A stretch of DNA of 64,000 bases from Xanthomonas sp. DAR 34887. GTDB taxonomy: Bacteria; Pseudomonadota; Gammaproteobacteria; Xanthomonadales; Xanthomonadaceae. The DNA lies in assembly GCF_041245805.1 (NCBI RefSeq), contig NZ_CP162490.1:5123001-5187000 (forward strand), in the 5' to 3' direction. Below, piece by piece: positions 18,957-26,710 of this stretch. The notes beneath the pieces are model-generated. The model was given only the letters and a program-made list of their open reading frames with translations. It had not been told where the DNA came from and ran no database searches. The stretch's first letter is position 1. Each line of letters opens with the position of its first letter. Position numbers and translations under genes: made by a program.

Positions 18957-20567
18957 ATGTCGGATATCCAGGAAACCCCCTCGGCCAGCAACGGCGCGCA
19001 ACCCGATCACGGCCGGCGCCGGGTCCTGGCCGGGCTGGGCCTGCTGGCTGCCACGCCGCTGCTGAGTCCGTTCGCGCGGGCACGCGGGTTCGACGATCCG
19101 TTCACCCTGGGCGTGGCCGCCGGCGACCCGCTGGCCGACGGCATGGTGGTGTGGACCCGGCTCGCCCCGCAGCCGCTGGCGGCCGACGGCCAGGGCGGTC
19201 TGCGCGAGGCGGTGCCGGTGCGCTGGAGCGTGGCCACCGACCCGGGCATGGCGCAGGTGGTGCGGCGCGGCGTGGCGACCGCGCATCCGCGCTGGGGCCA
19301 CGCCGTGCACGTGGAAGTGAGTGGACTGCAGCCGGGCCGGCCGTACTGGTACCGGTTCGAAGCGCTGGGCGCGCAGAGTCCGCTGGGCTGCGCACGCACC
19401 GCCCCGGCGCCGGGCAGCCTGGCCGAGGCGCGCTTCGGCTTCGTCTCCTGCGCGCACTGGGAACAGGGCTATTTCAGCGCCTACCGGCACCTGGCCGCCG
19501 AGCAGCCGGACCTGGTGTTCTTCCTCGGCGATTACATCTACGAGTACAGCCTGCGCGGCGAGGCCGCGGCGCAGGCGGTGCGTCCGCACGGCAGCGGCGA
19601 GTGCCTGGATCTGGCCGGCTACCGCAACCGCTATGCGCTGTACCGCACCGACCCGGATCTGCAGGCGCTGCACGCCAGCGCCGCCTGCGTGGCGACCTGG
19701 GACGACCACGAGGTGCAGAACGACTACGCCAACCGCTGGTCGCAGGATCCGAAGATCCCGACCGCGCAGTTCCTGCGCCGCCGCGCCGCCGCCTACCAGG
19801 CGATGTACGAGCATTTCCCGCTGCGCGCGCAACACCGCCCGCGCGGCGCGAACATGCGCCTGTACCGCGCGCTGGACTACGGCGCGCTGGCGCGCTTCTT
19901 CGTGCTCGACGGCCGCCAGTACCGCAACGAGCAGCCCTGCATCCTGCCCGACGGCTGGCGCGGCGGACATGTGAGCGCGGGCGGCTGCGCCGACCTCGGC
20001 GACCCCGCGCGCAGCATGCTCGGCGCGGCGCAGGAGCGCTGGCTGCATGCCGGCTTCGCCCGCTCGGACGCGCGCTGGAACGTGATCGCGCAGGACCTGC
20101 TGGTCGCGCCGTTCCTGCAGCGCGACCCCAAGGACGGCCACCTCGGCCACTGGACCGACGGCTGGGACGGCTATCCGGCCACGCGCGATCGCATGCTGCG
20201 CGCGATCGCGCAGACCCGTCTGCGCAATCCGGTGTTCTGGGGCGGCGACATCCATTCGTACTGGGTCACCGACCTGAAGGCCGATGCCGCCGACCCGCAC
20301 TCGCAGACCCTGGCCACCGAATTCGTCGGCACCTCGGTGACCTCCAACGGCCCACCGTCCGAAGCGATCGCGCAGATACTGCCGAGCAACCCGCACGTGC
20401 GCTATTTCGAAGGCAGCCAGCGCGGCTACGTGTCGGTATCGCTGAGCCAGGCGCGGATGGAGACCCGGCTGCAGGCCATTTCCGAGCGCCGCGATCCCAA
20501 GGCCACCGTGTCCACGCTGAAGCGCTTCGTGGTCGAGGACGGCCGCGCCGGCGCGATGGAGGCCTGA
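18957..20567 (+). CDS. PhoD-like alkaline phosphatase, Tat-exported
   Basis: A 536-residue phosphatase/phosphodiesterase of the PhoD family. A twin-arginine signal is present (GRRRVLAGLGLLAATPL, residues 18-34). An N-terminal Fn3-like PhoD_N domain follows (FTLGVAAGDPLADGMVVWTRL), then the metallophosphatase core with FFLGDYIYEY, ATWDDHEVQNDYAN and FWGGDIHSYWVTDL metal-ligand motifs. Fe/Ca-dependent PhoD enzymes act in the periplasm or outside, releasing phosphate from phosphate mono- and diesters. The frame is open 13 codons further upstream, but ATG 18957 gives a normal Tat signal. It is monocistronic; a REPIN and a mobile element follow immediately. No PHO box could be identified with confidence. 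Confidence 0.9.
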   Translation: MSDIQETPSASNGAQPDHGRRRVLAGLGLLAATPLLSPFARARGFDDPFTLGVAAGDPLADGMVVWTRLAPQPLAADGQGGLREAVPVRWSVATDPGMAQVVRRGVATAHPRWGHAVHVEVSGLQPGRPYWYRFEALGAQSPLGCARTAPAPGSLAEARFGFVSCAHWEQGYFSAYRHLAAEQPDLVFFLGDYIYEYSLRGEAAAQAVRPHGSGECLDLAGYRNRYALYRTDPDLQALHASAACVATWDDHEVQNDYANRWSQDPKIPTAQFLRRRAAAYQAMYEHFPLRAQHRPRGANMRLYRALDYGALARFFVLDGRQYRNEQPCILPDGWRGGHVSAGGCADLGDPARSMLGAAQERWLHAGFARSDARWNVIAQDLLVAPFLQRDPKDGHLGHWTDGWDGYPATRDRMLRAIAQTRLRNPVFWGGDIHSYWVTDLKADAADPHSQTLATEFVGTSVTSNGPPSEAIAQILPSNPHVRYFEGSQRGYVSVSLSQARMETRLQAISERRDPKATVSTLKRFVVEDGRAGAMEA

Positions 20568-20620
20568 GCGCGCGGCGGATGCCACCGGCGCGCTGTCGTT
20601 TCGGCCGCTTGCCGCGGACT

Positions 20621-21010
20621 TGTAGGAGCGGCTTCAGGGCGCCTCTAATAACCCCAAAAGCATGGCGATGCACTTGCGAGACGCCGACACGTCCAGCCCG
20701 CAGGTTCGGGCATCGAGACGTTCGAGATGCCATGGAGTGGCTAAGGCGCGCTGGCGATAGACGCGGTGGCGTTGCGGCCGCGTCTTTCATGGACGCCTTG
20801 GCACTCATGGCCACTTCGTCTTCCTGTCGCGGCTGAAGCCGCTCCTACACATGCGCGCCGTGCTCTTGTAGGAGCGGCTTCAGCCGCGACAGAAAAAAGG
20901 AACACGCCATCGCCACACGCAGCGTGCAGCTTCCGGAATGGAGGTATTAGAGATGCCCTTCAGCCGCGACAGGCACAGAGAGTACCTGTCGCGGCTGAAG
21001 CCGCTCCTAC
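20621..21010. repeat. Type I REPIN disrupted by a MITE-like element
   Basis: TGTAGGAGCGGCTTCA at 20621-20636 and TTCAGCCGCGAC at 20959-20970 are the two halves of one REP separated by the element at 20637-20958. Removing the element and one TTCA restores a perfect REP. An intact inverted partner, GTCGCGGCTGAAGCCGCTCCTAC, follows at 20988-21010, so the original locus was an ordinary REPIN. Confidence 0.9.
20637..20958 (+). mobile_element. MITE-like element, copy A (322 bp), inside a REP
   Basis: Ends are GGGCGCCTCTAATA (20637-20650) and TATTAGAGATGCCC (20945-20958), 14-bp inverted repeats with two mismatches. They are flanked by TTCA at 20633-20636 and 20959-20962, a 4-bp target duplication. 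The interior carries a conserved stretch (CTTGCGAGACGCCGA..., GTTGCGGCCGCGT...) shared with the copies at 43348 and 57994. It also has an inverted pair of type I REPs (20826-20848 and 20868-20890). It encodes no transposase; only a short frame (about 30 codons ending ARWR) is present. Confidence 0.85.
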
Positions 21011-21025
21011 AGAGAGATGGCGGCG

Positions 21026-21649
21026 CTACGCCGCGTCGAGCGGATACCAGGCCAACGCGGCGCGATAGCCCGGCACCGGTATCCACTCGTGCACATGCCA
21101 ACACGCGGCGATGCCCAGCTCCGGGTCGCACCAGGCCAGCTGCAGCACGCCGGCGGCGTCTTCGGCGAAGCGCAAGCGGTGCAGGCCGAACGACAGCCCG
21201 TGCCCGTGCGCCTTCAGCAGCGCTTCCTTGGCGCACCACAGGCGGAAGAACAAGGCCTCGCGCGCCGGTTCGGCCAGCGCCTGCAACGCCGCGAGCTCGT
21301 CGGGATGGAAGAAGCGCCGCGCCAGCTCCAGCAATCGCGGCCGCGCGCGCTGGCGTTCGATGTCCACGCCCAGCCGCGTGTGTGCGCCGATCGCCACCAA
21401 CAAATAATCGCCGCTGTGGCTCCAGCCGGCGCCGACGTGCGCCAGCGGCGCATGCAGCCACGGCCGGCCGCGTTCGTCGCGATGCAGCGGCAGTTGCGCG
21501 TCCGGCGTGGCCAGTTCGGCGGACAGCAGGCGGCGCGCCTGCGCTTCGCCAGGCGTGCGCGGCGGATGCGTACGCAGCCACAACGCCACCGGGCCGAATC
21601 GCCAATCCGGAGGATCCGGACGCAACGGCAGGTCGGCGGGCCCGCTCAC
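21026..21649 (-). CDS. 4'-phosphopantetheinyl transferase superfamily protein
   Basis: An Sfp/HetI-type enzyme that transfers phosphopantetheine from CoA to a serine of carrier proteins, serving polyketide, nonribosomal-peptide or fatty-acid synthases. The magnesium/CoA-binding motif GVDIERQR and the second motif FFRLWCAKEALLKAHGHG are intact; the protein has about 207 residues from GTG 21649. The start is uncertain. The frame extends with a TTG codon to 21760, but that would run into the promoter of the divergent gene at 21779, and neither start has a clear ribosome site. No carrier protein or synthase gene is nearby, so its partner is elsewhere. It has no signal peptide and is cytoplasmic. 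Confidence 0.85.
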   Translation of the reverse strand: MSGPADLPLRPDPPDWRFGPVALWLRTHPPRTPGEAQARRLLSAELATPDAQLPLHRDERGRPWLHAPLAHVGAGWSHSGDYLLVAIGAHTRLGVDIERQRARPRLLELARRFFHPDELAALQALAEPAREALFFRLWCAKEALLKAHGHGLSFGLHRLRFAEDAAGVLQLAWCDPELGIAACWHVHEWIPVPGYRAALAWYPLDAA

Positions 21650-21778
21650 GCTGCGCCCACAAAGCACAACCGCCGCTGCGCCAGGCGCGGCTGGATACAC
21701 GGATGCTTCACGGCAGCGCTCCTTAAATGGCCCACGCCACGCCGCTCCCGGTGTGGGCAAAACCGAGGAGTCTTATCC

Positions 21779-22030
21779 ATGGGCATCATCATCTGGTTGA
21801 TCGTCGGCGGCATCGTGGGCTGGCTGGCCAGCATCATCATGCGCCGTGACGCACAGCAGGGCATCATCCTGAATATCGTCGTCGGCATCGTCGGCGCGTT
21901 GATCGCCGGCTGGTTGTTCGGTGGCGGCATCAACCAGGCGATCACGCTGTGGACGTTCCTGTATTCGTTGATCGGCGCCATCATCCTGCTGGCCATCGTC
22001 AACCTGTTCACCCGCGGCCGCGCGCGCTGA
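21779..22030 (+). CDS. GlsB/YeaQ/YmgE family small membrane protein
   Basis: An 83-residue protein with three hydrophobic segments (residues 2-20, 28-47, 55-77) and the GlsB/YeaQ family pattern MGIIIWLIVGGIVGWLAS and NIVVGIVGALIAGWLFGG. Members are transglycosylase-associated or general stress membrane proteins of unknown biochemical role. A GAGGAG ribosome site precedes the ATG by 8 nt. It is monocistronic and ends at a strong hairpin shared with the converging GFA gene. Confidence 0.9.
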   Translation: MGIIIWLIVGGIVGWLASIIMRRDAQQGIILNIVVGIVGALIAGWLFGGGINQAITLWTFLYSLIGAIILLAIVNLFTRGRAR

Positions 22031-22053
22031 GCGCAAACGCCGCCGCAGGGATG

Positions 22054-22083
22054 CGCAAACGCCCGGTCCGCCGGGCGTTTGCG
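22054..22083. terminator. Bidirectional hairpin terminator
   Basis: CGCAAACGCCCGG (22054-22066) and CCGGGCGTTTGCG (22071-22083) form a perfect 13-bp stem with a TCCG loop. It lies between the converging GlsB-like gene (ending 22030) and GFA gene (ending 22097), and so could serve both. Confidence 0.8.
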
Positions 22084-22096
22084 TTTGCGGCGCCGC

Positions 22097-22528
22097 TCAC
22101 GACGCAGCGCGATCGGCGGGATGATGCACGCCGTCGCTGACCGGCACCGCGATCGCCAGCGCATACGGATCCACGCCTTTCAGGCAACCGACGTTGTAGC
22201 CGTATTCGCCGGGATCGGAACGGCGCTGGTGATGCGTGTAGATCCCGCACACGCTGCAGAAATAATGTTGCGCGGTATGGGTGTTGAAGGTGTACAGACG
22301 CAGTGCGTCGCCTCCCTCGCGCACATGCAGTGCGGCCAGCGGCACCGCGGCGACGATCGCGCCGCGGCGGCGGCACAGCGAACAGTTGCAGCGGCGCGGA
22401 TCGACGATGCCGCGGTGCAGTTCCAGATCGATCTGCACCGCGCCGCAGTGGCAGCTGAGCCGATGCAGCGGCGCGATGACGGTGTCGCCGACCTTGTCGA
22501 TGCAGCGGCGCGGCTGGCGTTCGTTCAC
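22097..22528 (-). CDS. GFA / CENP-V family zinc protein
   Basis: A 143-residue protein with the cysteine pattern of the glutathione-dependent formaldehyde-activating (GFA) fold: LSCHCGAVQ, then CNCSLCRRRG, then YFCSVCGIYTHH, which together bind two zinc ions. Family members handle small aldehyde-glutathione adducts, but most, including this one, have no proven substrate. GTG at 22528 overlaps the xthA stop codon (GTGA), so it is translationally coupled to exonuclease III; no ATG gives the conserved N-terminus. The pairing with a DNA-repair enzyme may be chance or may reflect a shared stress response. Confidence 0.85.
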   Translation of the reverse strand: MNERQPRRCIDKVGDTVIAPLHRLSCHCGAVQIDLELHRGIVDPRRCNCSLCRRRGAIVAAVPLAALHVREGGDALRLYTFNTHTAQHYFCSVCGIYTHHQRRSDPGEYGYNVGCLKGVDPYALAIAVPVSDGVHHPADRAAS

Positions 22529-23316
22529 GGCGTGACCTCGTCCAGTTCGATCCAGGCCGGCGCATGGTCGCTGGGGCGGTCCCACGTGCGCGGCTCGCGG
22601 TCGATGCCGGCGGCGCGCGTCCGCGGCTTCAGCGCGTCGGAGACCAGGGTCAGGTCGATGCGCAGGCCGAGGTTGCGACGGAAGCCGGCCTGGCGATAGT
22701 CCCACCAGCTGAAGATGCCGCCGTCTTCGTGGTGCAGGCGGAAGCCGTCGTGCAGACCCAGCGCCTGCAGCTTGTGCAAGGCGCCGCGCTCGGCGGTGGA
22801 GGTGAGGATGTGGTTGTCGCTCCATACCAGCGGATCGTGCACGTCGCGCGCGTCCGGGGCGATGTTGAAATCGCCCAGTACCACCATGCGCGGATGGCGC
22901 TGCAGCTCGGCGGCGAGCCAGTCGTGCACCGCTTCCAGCCAGCGCAGCTTGTAGGCGTACTTGTCGGTACCCACATCATGACCGTTGACCACGTACAGGT
23001 TGACGATGCGCAGGTCGCCGACGGTCGCGGCGATGACCCGTTGCTGCGCGTCGTCCAGCCCGGGCACGCCGATCTGCACGTCGCTCAGCGGCGCGCGCGA
23101 CAGGATCGCCACGCCGTTGTAGGTCTTCTGCCCGGCGAACACGCTGCGGTAGCCGGCCGCAGCCAACGCCGCATCGGGGAACTTGTGATCTTCCAGCTTG
23201 GTTTCCTGGATGCCGACCACGTCCGGGGCGAAGGCTTCCAGCCACTGTTGCAGGTGCGGCAGGCGCACGTTGAGCGAGTTGACGTTCCAGGAGGCGATCT
23301 TCAAGGGAGGGTCCAT
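22525..23316 (-). CDS. xthA: Exodeoxyribonuclease III
   Basis: A 263-residue endonuclease/exonuclease/phosphatase-fold enzyme that cuts DNA at abasic sites and degrades 3' ends in base-excision repair. Motifs are IASWNVNSLNVRL (metal/active-site Asn), QETKLED (Glu), NLYVVNGHDVGTDKYAYKLRWL (Tyr), VLGDFNIAPDARDVHDP (Asp/Asn pair), RIDLTLVSDAL and the C-terminal catalytic RPSDHAP. The upstream frame is open much further, but ATG 23316 with a GGGAGG ribosome site 8 nt ahead gives the standard length. Its stop overlaps the start of the GFA gene. Confidence 0.95.
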   Translation of the reverse strand: MDPPLKIASWNVNSLNVRLPHLQQWLEAFAPDVVGIQETKLEDHKFPDAALAAAGYRSVFAGQKTYNGVAILSRAPLSDVQIGVPGLDDAQQRVIAATVGDLRIVNLYVVNGHDVGTDKYAYKLRWLEAVHDWLAAELQRHPRMVVLGDFNIAPDARDVHDPLVWSDNHILTSTAERGALHKLQALGLHDGFRLHHEDGGIFSWWDYRQAGFRRNLGLRIDLTLVSDALKPRTRAAGIDREPRTWDRPSDHAPAWIELDEVTP

Positions 23317-23386
23317 GACGGGGCGGCCGGCCGGTATTCTGACCGCTGCCCGCCGCGACGGCCAATCCGCACGCGCCGGCACCGGG

Positions 23387-24250
23387 TCAGCGGCGCAGGC
23401 AACACTGCGCGTACAGCTCCGGTGCCAATGCCAGCGCCTGCTGCCGTTGCGCAGGCGCCAGCCCGTCGAGCAGTTCCTCGCCGCCGGCCAGGCGCTCGGG
23501 CGCCGGGAACGGCTGGCCTGGCGGTTGCCGTGCCGCCAGGCGCCAGGCCGCCGCATAGGCCGGATCGGCGATGGCCAGGATCGGCGACTCCAGCGCTTGC
23601 GCCAGCTCCTCGATCGATTCCCGGTCGCCACGCAGCGCCAGCGTTTCCAGGTCGGCGACGGCGGCCTCGGCCTCGGCTTCGTCGGCCGCCGACAACGGGT
23701 TGCGCTCGCCGGGCCGCGCGCCGATCGTGGCGCGGTCGAGCACGCTGCGCAGGCGCTGCGCCAGCAAGGTGCGCTGCGCATCCGCATCGCCCTGCGCGGC
23801 GGCGCTGCGCACGATGGCGTCGATCTGCGCGTACTGCGCGCGGCCGACGCCGGCGCAGGCGTCGCGATGCTGGCGTTCGGCGTCGCGTTGCGCCGCGGCC
23901 GCCGTGCGCCCCATCTCGTCGATCCCCGGCGGCAGCACGGCGCTGGGCGGCGGCGCCAGCGCGCGCTGGCGGCAGGCGTCGTACTGCATGGCGATGGCGT
24001 ACATGCGGTGCGCATCCACGCCCGCGGTCCAGGCCGAAGGCGCACGCGCCTGCGCTGGCGCAGCGGTAGCGGGAGGTGTCACCGGCGGCGCAGGTGTCGC
24101 CGCGGCATCCGCACGCGGCGCGGCGCTGGCGGCCGCCACCGGGACATGCGGCCGCAACAGCGCGATGGCCAACGCCGCGCACGGCAATGCCGCGGCGGCG
24201 ATGCGCAGCCGGCGATGCAGCGCGCGTAGCGGCGGGCGGGCGGGTGCCAT
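23387..24250 (-). CDS. Hypothetical membrane-anchored Ala-rich protein
   Basis: I do not recognise this 287-residue protein. It has one hydrophobic segment near the N-terminus (about residues 19-33, RIAAAALPCAALAIALL). An Ala/Pro-rich linker follows (residues 40-75), and then an Ala/Arg/Glu-rich helical region with repeats of about 35-40 residues that resemble Sel1/TPR-type helices (GDADAQRTLLAQRLR; GDRESIEELAQAL). It probably faces the periplasm. It begins 14 nt after the stop of the parvulin gene on the same strand, with a GAGGGGG ribosome site, so the two are likely cotranscribed. It also ends 70 nt before xthA. Confidence 0.6.
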   Translation of the reverse strand: MAPARPPLRALHRRLRIAAAALPCAALAIALLRPHVPVAAASAAPRADAAATPAPPVTPPATAAPAQARAPSAWTAGVDAHRMYAIAMQYDACRQRALAPPPSAVLPPGIDEMGRTAAAAQRDAERQHRDACAGVGRAQYAQIDAIVRSAAAQGDADAQRTLLAQRLRSVLDRATIGARPGERNPLSAADEAEAEAAVADLETLALRGDRESIEELAQALESPILAIADPAYAAAWRLAARQPPGQPFPAPERLAGGEELLDGLAPAQRQQALALAPELYAQCCLRR

Positions 24251-24263
24251 CGTGCCAGCCCCC

Positions 24264-25136
24264 TCAGCGCGCGGCGGCGGCATACGCCGCGCGGTCGAAC
24301 GTCAGCGGGTTGGCCTCGCGCAACCGCTGCAGTGCCTGCGCCGCCGCCTGTTCGCGCAACTGCACCTCGATCTGCCCGCGCACCGCGTCGAAGCGGGCCT
24401 CGGTCTTGGCGTCCAGCCGGATCAGGTGGTAGCCGTCGGGGCCGCGCACCGGCGCGGATACCTGGTGCACCGCCAGCTGCTGCACCGGGGCGACGAACGG
24501 ATCGGCCAGGTAGCGGCCGAACGCGGCAGACAGCTGTCCGCCCTCCACCGCGGTGCTGCCGTCGTCAGACTCGCGCATCGCCAGCGTGGCGAAGTCGGCG
24601 CCGGCGTCGAGTTGCCGCTTGAGCGCTTCGGCGCGCTGCAATGCCTGCGCGTCGGACAGGTCGTGGCCGCGGCGTGCGTCCGATTGCGGATGCAAGGCCA
24701 CGAAGATGTGGCTCAGATGGTATTCGTCGTAGTCGCCGGGATGGGCCTTGAACTGCTGCTGCAATTGCGCCTCGTCGATGCGTGCGCTGCTGGACAGGTC
24801 GGCCATCGCCGATTCGGCCAGGATCGCGTCGGCGGCCTGGCGCAGGCGCGCGGCCACCACGGGATCGCGTTCGAGGTGTCGCTGCCTGGCCTGCTCGAGC
24901 AGGATCACGCGGTCGGCGAACTGGCGCACCGCCTGCGGATCGGCGGCGGCCAGGGCGCCGTTGCCGGCCAGCGCACGGTATTCGCTGGCGGTGAAGCGCG
25001 AAACGCCGACGCGCAGTACCACCGGATCGGCGCCGCTGCGCTCGACGGCGCCGGCATCGGCGGCGGACGCGGCAGCGATATGGCAGGCCGCAAGCAGACA
25101 CGCGGCAGCGGCGCGCTTGGCGATGAAAAAGGACAT
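24264..25136 (-). CDS. PpiC-type (parvulin) peptidyl-prolyl isomerase
   Basis: A 290-residue periplasmic protein with a Sec signal (residues 1-26, cleavage near ASAADA). It has a helical SurA-like N-terminal part (residues 40-135) and a parvulin PPIase domain (about 135-235) containing LSHIFVALHP, GADFATLAMRESDD, EGGQLSAAFGRYLADPF and the ending GPDGYHLIRLD. It should isomerise Xaa-Pro bonds or chaperone secreted proteins in the periplasm. It is followed by the hypothetical membrane-anchored gene 13 nt away, and preceded by a terminator of the upstream glycerophosphodiesterase gene. Confidence 0.85.
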   Translation of the reverse strand: MSFFIAKRAAAACLLAACHIAAASAADAGAVERSGADPVVLRVGVSRFTASEYRALAGNGALAAADPQAVRQFADRVILLEQARQRHLERDPVVAARLRQAADAILAESAMADLSSSARIDEAQLQQQFKAHPGDYDEYHLSHIFVALHPQSDARRGHDLSDAQALQRAEALKRQLDAGADFATLAMRESDDGSTAVEGGQLSAAFGRYLADPFVAPVQQLAVHQVSAPVRGPDGYHLIRLDAKTEARFDAVRGQIEVQLREQAAAQALQRLREANPLTFDRAAYAAAAR

Positions 25137-25183
25137 ACGCGACTCCTGGGAGTGATGGCCGCCGGCATGGCGCGCCGGCGGCG

Positions 25184-25212
25184 AAAAACGGCCGGCCGTT
25201 CGGGGCCGGCCG
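25184..25212 (-). terminator. Rho-independent terminator of the glycerophosphodiesterase gene
   Basis: On the minus strand CGGCCGGCC / GGCCGGCCG form a 9-bp perfect stem followed directly by a run of five T, beginning 16 nt past the stop codon at 25228. Confidence 0.85.
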
Positions 25213-25227
25213 GTCGAACACAGCGGC

Positions 25228-26331
25228 TCAGTCGTGCTTGCCGCGCGCGCGCAGGTAGGCGATCGCCGCCTTCGGATCGTCGGTGGTGATCAGGTTGAAG
25301 GCTTCCTGGTTGACGATGTAGTTGAGATCGCCACGGTTGTCCGCGGTATCGCGGCCACCGGAGTAGGAGAAATACAGGTCCGACAGGCGATAGCAGCAGG
25401 CGCCAGTGTTGTTGTAGAACTGTCCGCCGCCGGGACCGTCCGGAATCGCCTGGAACACGCCGACCCGGGCTCCGGCCTCGCGCACGGCGTCCGCATCCTT
25501 CTGCAACAGGCCGCCGAGCTGCTTGACGTTGACCTCCATCGACTTGCGCTCGGTGACCCAGGCCAGGATCGAATTGGCCACGTTGATCTTGGTCAGCATG
25601 TTGGTGGTGAACACCGGGATGCCGATCATGCCGTCGCCGTCGGCGCGGTAGGCCGCGCGGGTCGGGTACAGCGTCGCGTTGACCTTGGCCGCGACGTAGT
25701 TGCCTTCGGCGACGGAGAAGGCGGCCGCCGCGGCGCGGTTCACCGCGCGCACCGACGCGGCGTCCTTGATGTCGAACACCATCGGCGTCTTCAGGTTGTG
25801 CTGCTTGTAGTAGGCGAACAGCTCGTCCACGCGCGGCACGTGGTAGCCGGTGGTGGTGCGGCGGTCGGGGGTGAGCAGGAACAGCTTGCTCACCGTGGAC
25901 CACGGCACCGTGCTCACCGCCGGGTTGGTGCCGGTGTTGTTGGCGGGGTTGTATTCGGTGCCGCCGCGGAACGCGGTCCACACGTTGGTGGTGCGGCCCA
26001 GGTTGTAGTCGTGCAGCACCACCGGCACGCCGTCGCTGGTCATCTTGATGTCCAGTTCCACGCCGTCCATGCACTGGTCGTTGGCGGTCTGCAGCGCGCC
26101 GCGCGAATTCTCCGGCATGTCGCCGATGCCCGAATACTTGCCCCACAGCCCGCGGTGCGCCAGCACGACGCTGTTGCCGCTGCCGTCCTTGAACATGATG
26201 TGGCTCATCTTGGTGTCGACGCTGTCGCCACAGGAGGCCAGTGCCAGATGCGGCACGGCGGCCAGGGTGGCCAGTGCCGCCAGTACGCGGCAGGCACGCA
26301 CCAGCGGATATTGCGCGAGGTTGCTGTTCAT
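25228..26331 (-). CDS. Secreted glycerophosphodiester phosphodiesterase family protein
   Basis: A 367-residue protein with a Sec signal peptide (residues 1-33, cleavage around LAS-CG). A GDPD TIM barrel follows. Active-site elements are present: His59-Arg60 in LAHRGLWGKY, Glu74-Asn75 in PENSRGA, Glu92/Asp94 in GVELDIKMTSDGVPVVLHD and His107. The barrel carries extra loops after residue 110 (GGTEYNPANNTGTNPAV) not typical of GlpQ, so the substrate may differ from simple glycerophosphodiesters. It probably acts in the periplasm or outside to recover phosphate or glycerol. Four cysteines (34, 87, and the ACCY pair near residue 320) may form disulfides. It is monocistronic with a clear terminator. 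Confidence 0.85.
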   Translation of the reverse strand: MNSNLAQYPLVRACRVLAALATLAAVPHLALASCGDSVDTKMSHIMFKDGSGNSVVLAHRGLWGKYSGIGDMPENSRGALQTANDQCMDGVELDIKMTSDGVPVVLHDYNLGRTTNVWTAFRGGTEYNPANNTGTNPAVSTVPWSTVSKLFLLTPDRRTTTGYHVPRVDELFAYYKQHNLKTPMVFDIKDAASVRAVNRAAAAAFSVAEGNYVAAKVNATLYPTRAAYRADGDGMIGIPVFTTNMLTKINVANSILAWVTERKSMEVNVKQLGGLLQKDADAVREAGARVGVFQAIPDGPGGGQFYNNTGACCYRLSDLYFSYSGGRDTADNRGDLNYIVNQEAFNLITTDDPKAAIAYLRARGKHD

Positions 26332-26710
26332 TGTCTCTGTCCCAGTTCGAAAAAGTGGCGCCAAGGGTGGACGAGTGCCTGCAGGTCGACGCTGCGGCGG
26401 GCTCGCTTGGTGCGCGCTCCGAGCGCGGCGATGGGCCGCGCAGAGGCCGAAGCCGACCGTGATCGGCGGTGGCGTCGGGACAGAATCTAATTACTAACTA
26501 TGAATTAATTATTTCTGGCGCGCGACCGCGGCGCGGCAGCCTGCTGCGATCGCGCGCTTGCCTGCCGGCGCTGTCTGCGACCGGGACATCGCGCGCGTAT
26601 TTCCCGTGCTGATCGCGGCGCGGAGCATGGCGCGGCCAGTGCGCACCGGCACCGCGGTGCGCACGGCGCGCGGACCCCGCGCATCAACTGATGTGCCCGG
26701 GCCTGCGCGA
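26332..26710. other. Intergenic region with an AT-rich patch
   Basis: No gene is supportable in these 379 nt. The notable feature is an isolated AT-rich patch at 26487-26518 (CTAATTACTAACTATG, AATTAATTATTTC) in otherwise GC-rich DNA. It lies about 155 nt upstream of the glycerophosphodiesterase start codon and could hold its promoter or a regulator site. Confidence 0.5.

Noticed and set aside
18933..20585. Long minus-strand frame opposite the PhoD-like gene
   Set aside because: It mirrors the real plus-strand gene, which has a Tat signal and metal-site motifs.
20826..20890. REP pairs as rho-independent terminators
   Set aside because: They can fold into hairpins, but lack T tracts and occur in both orientations. 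They are listed as repeats.
21650..21760. TTG start of the phosphopantetheinyl transferase
   Set aside because: It would run into the promoter of the divergent gene at 21779 and has no ribosome site. A GTG at 21649 was used, but with low certainty.
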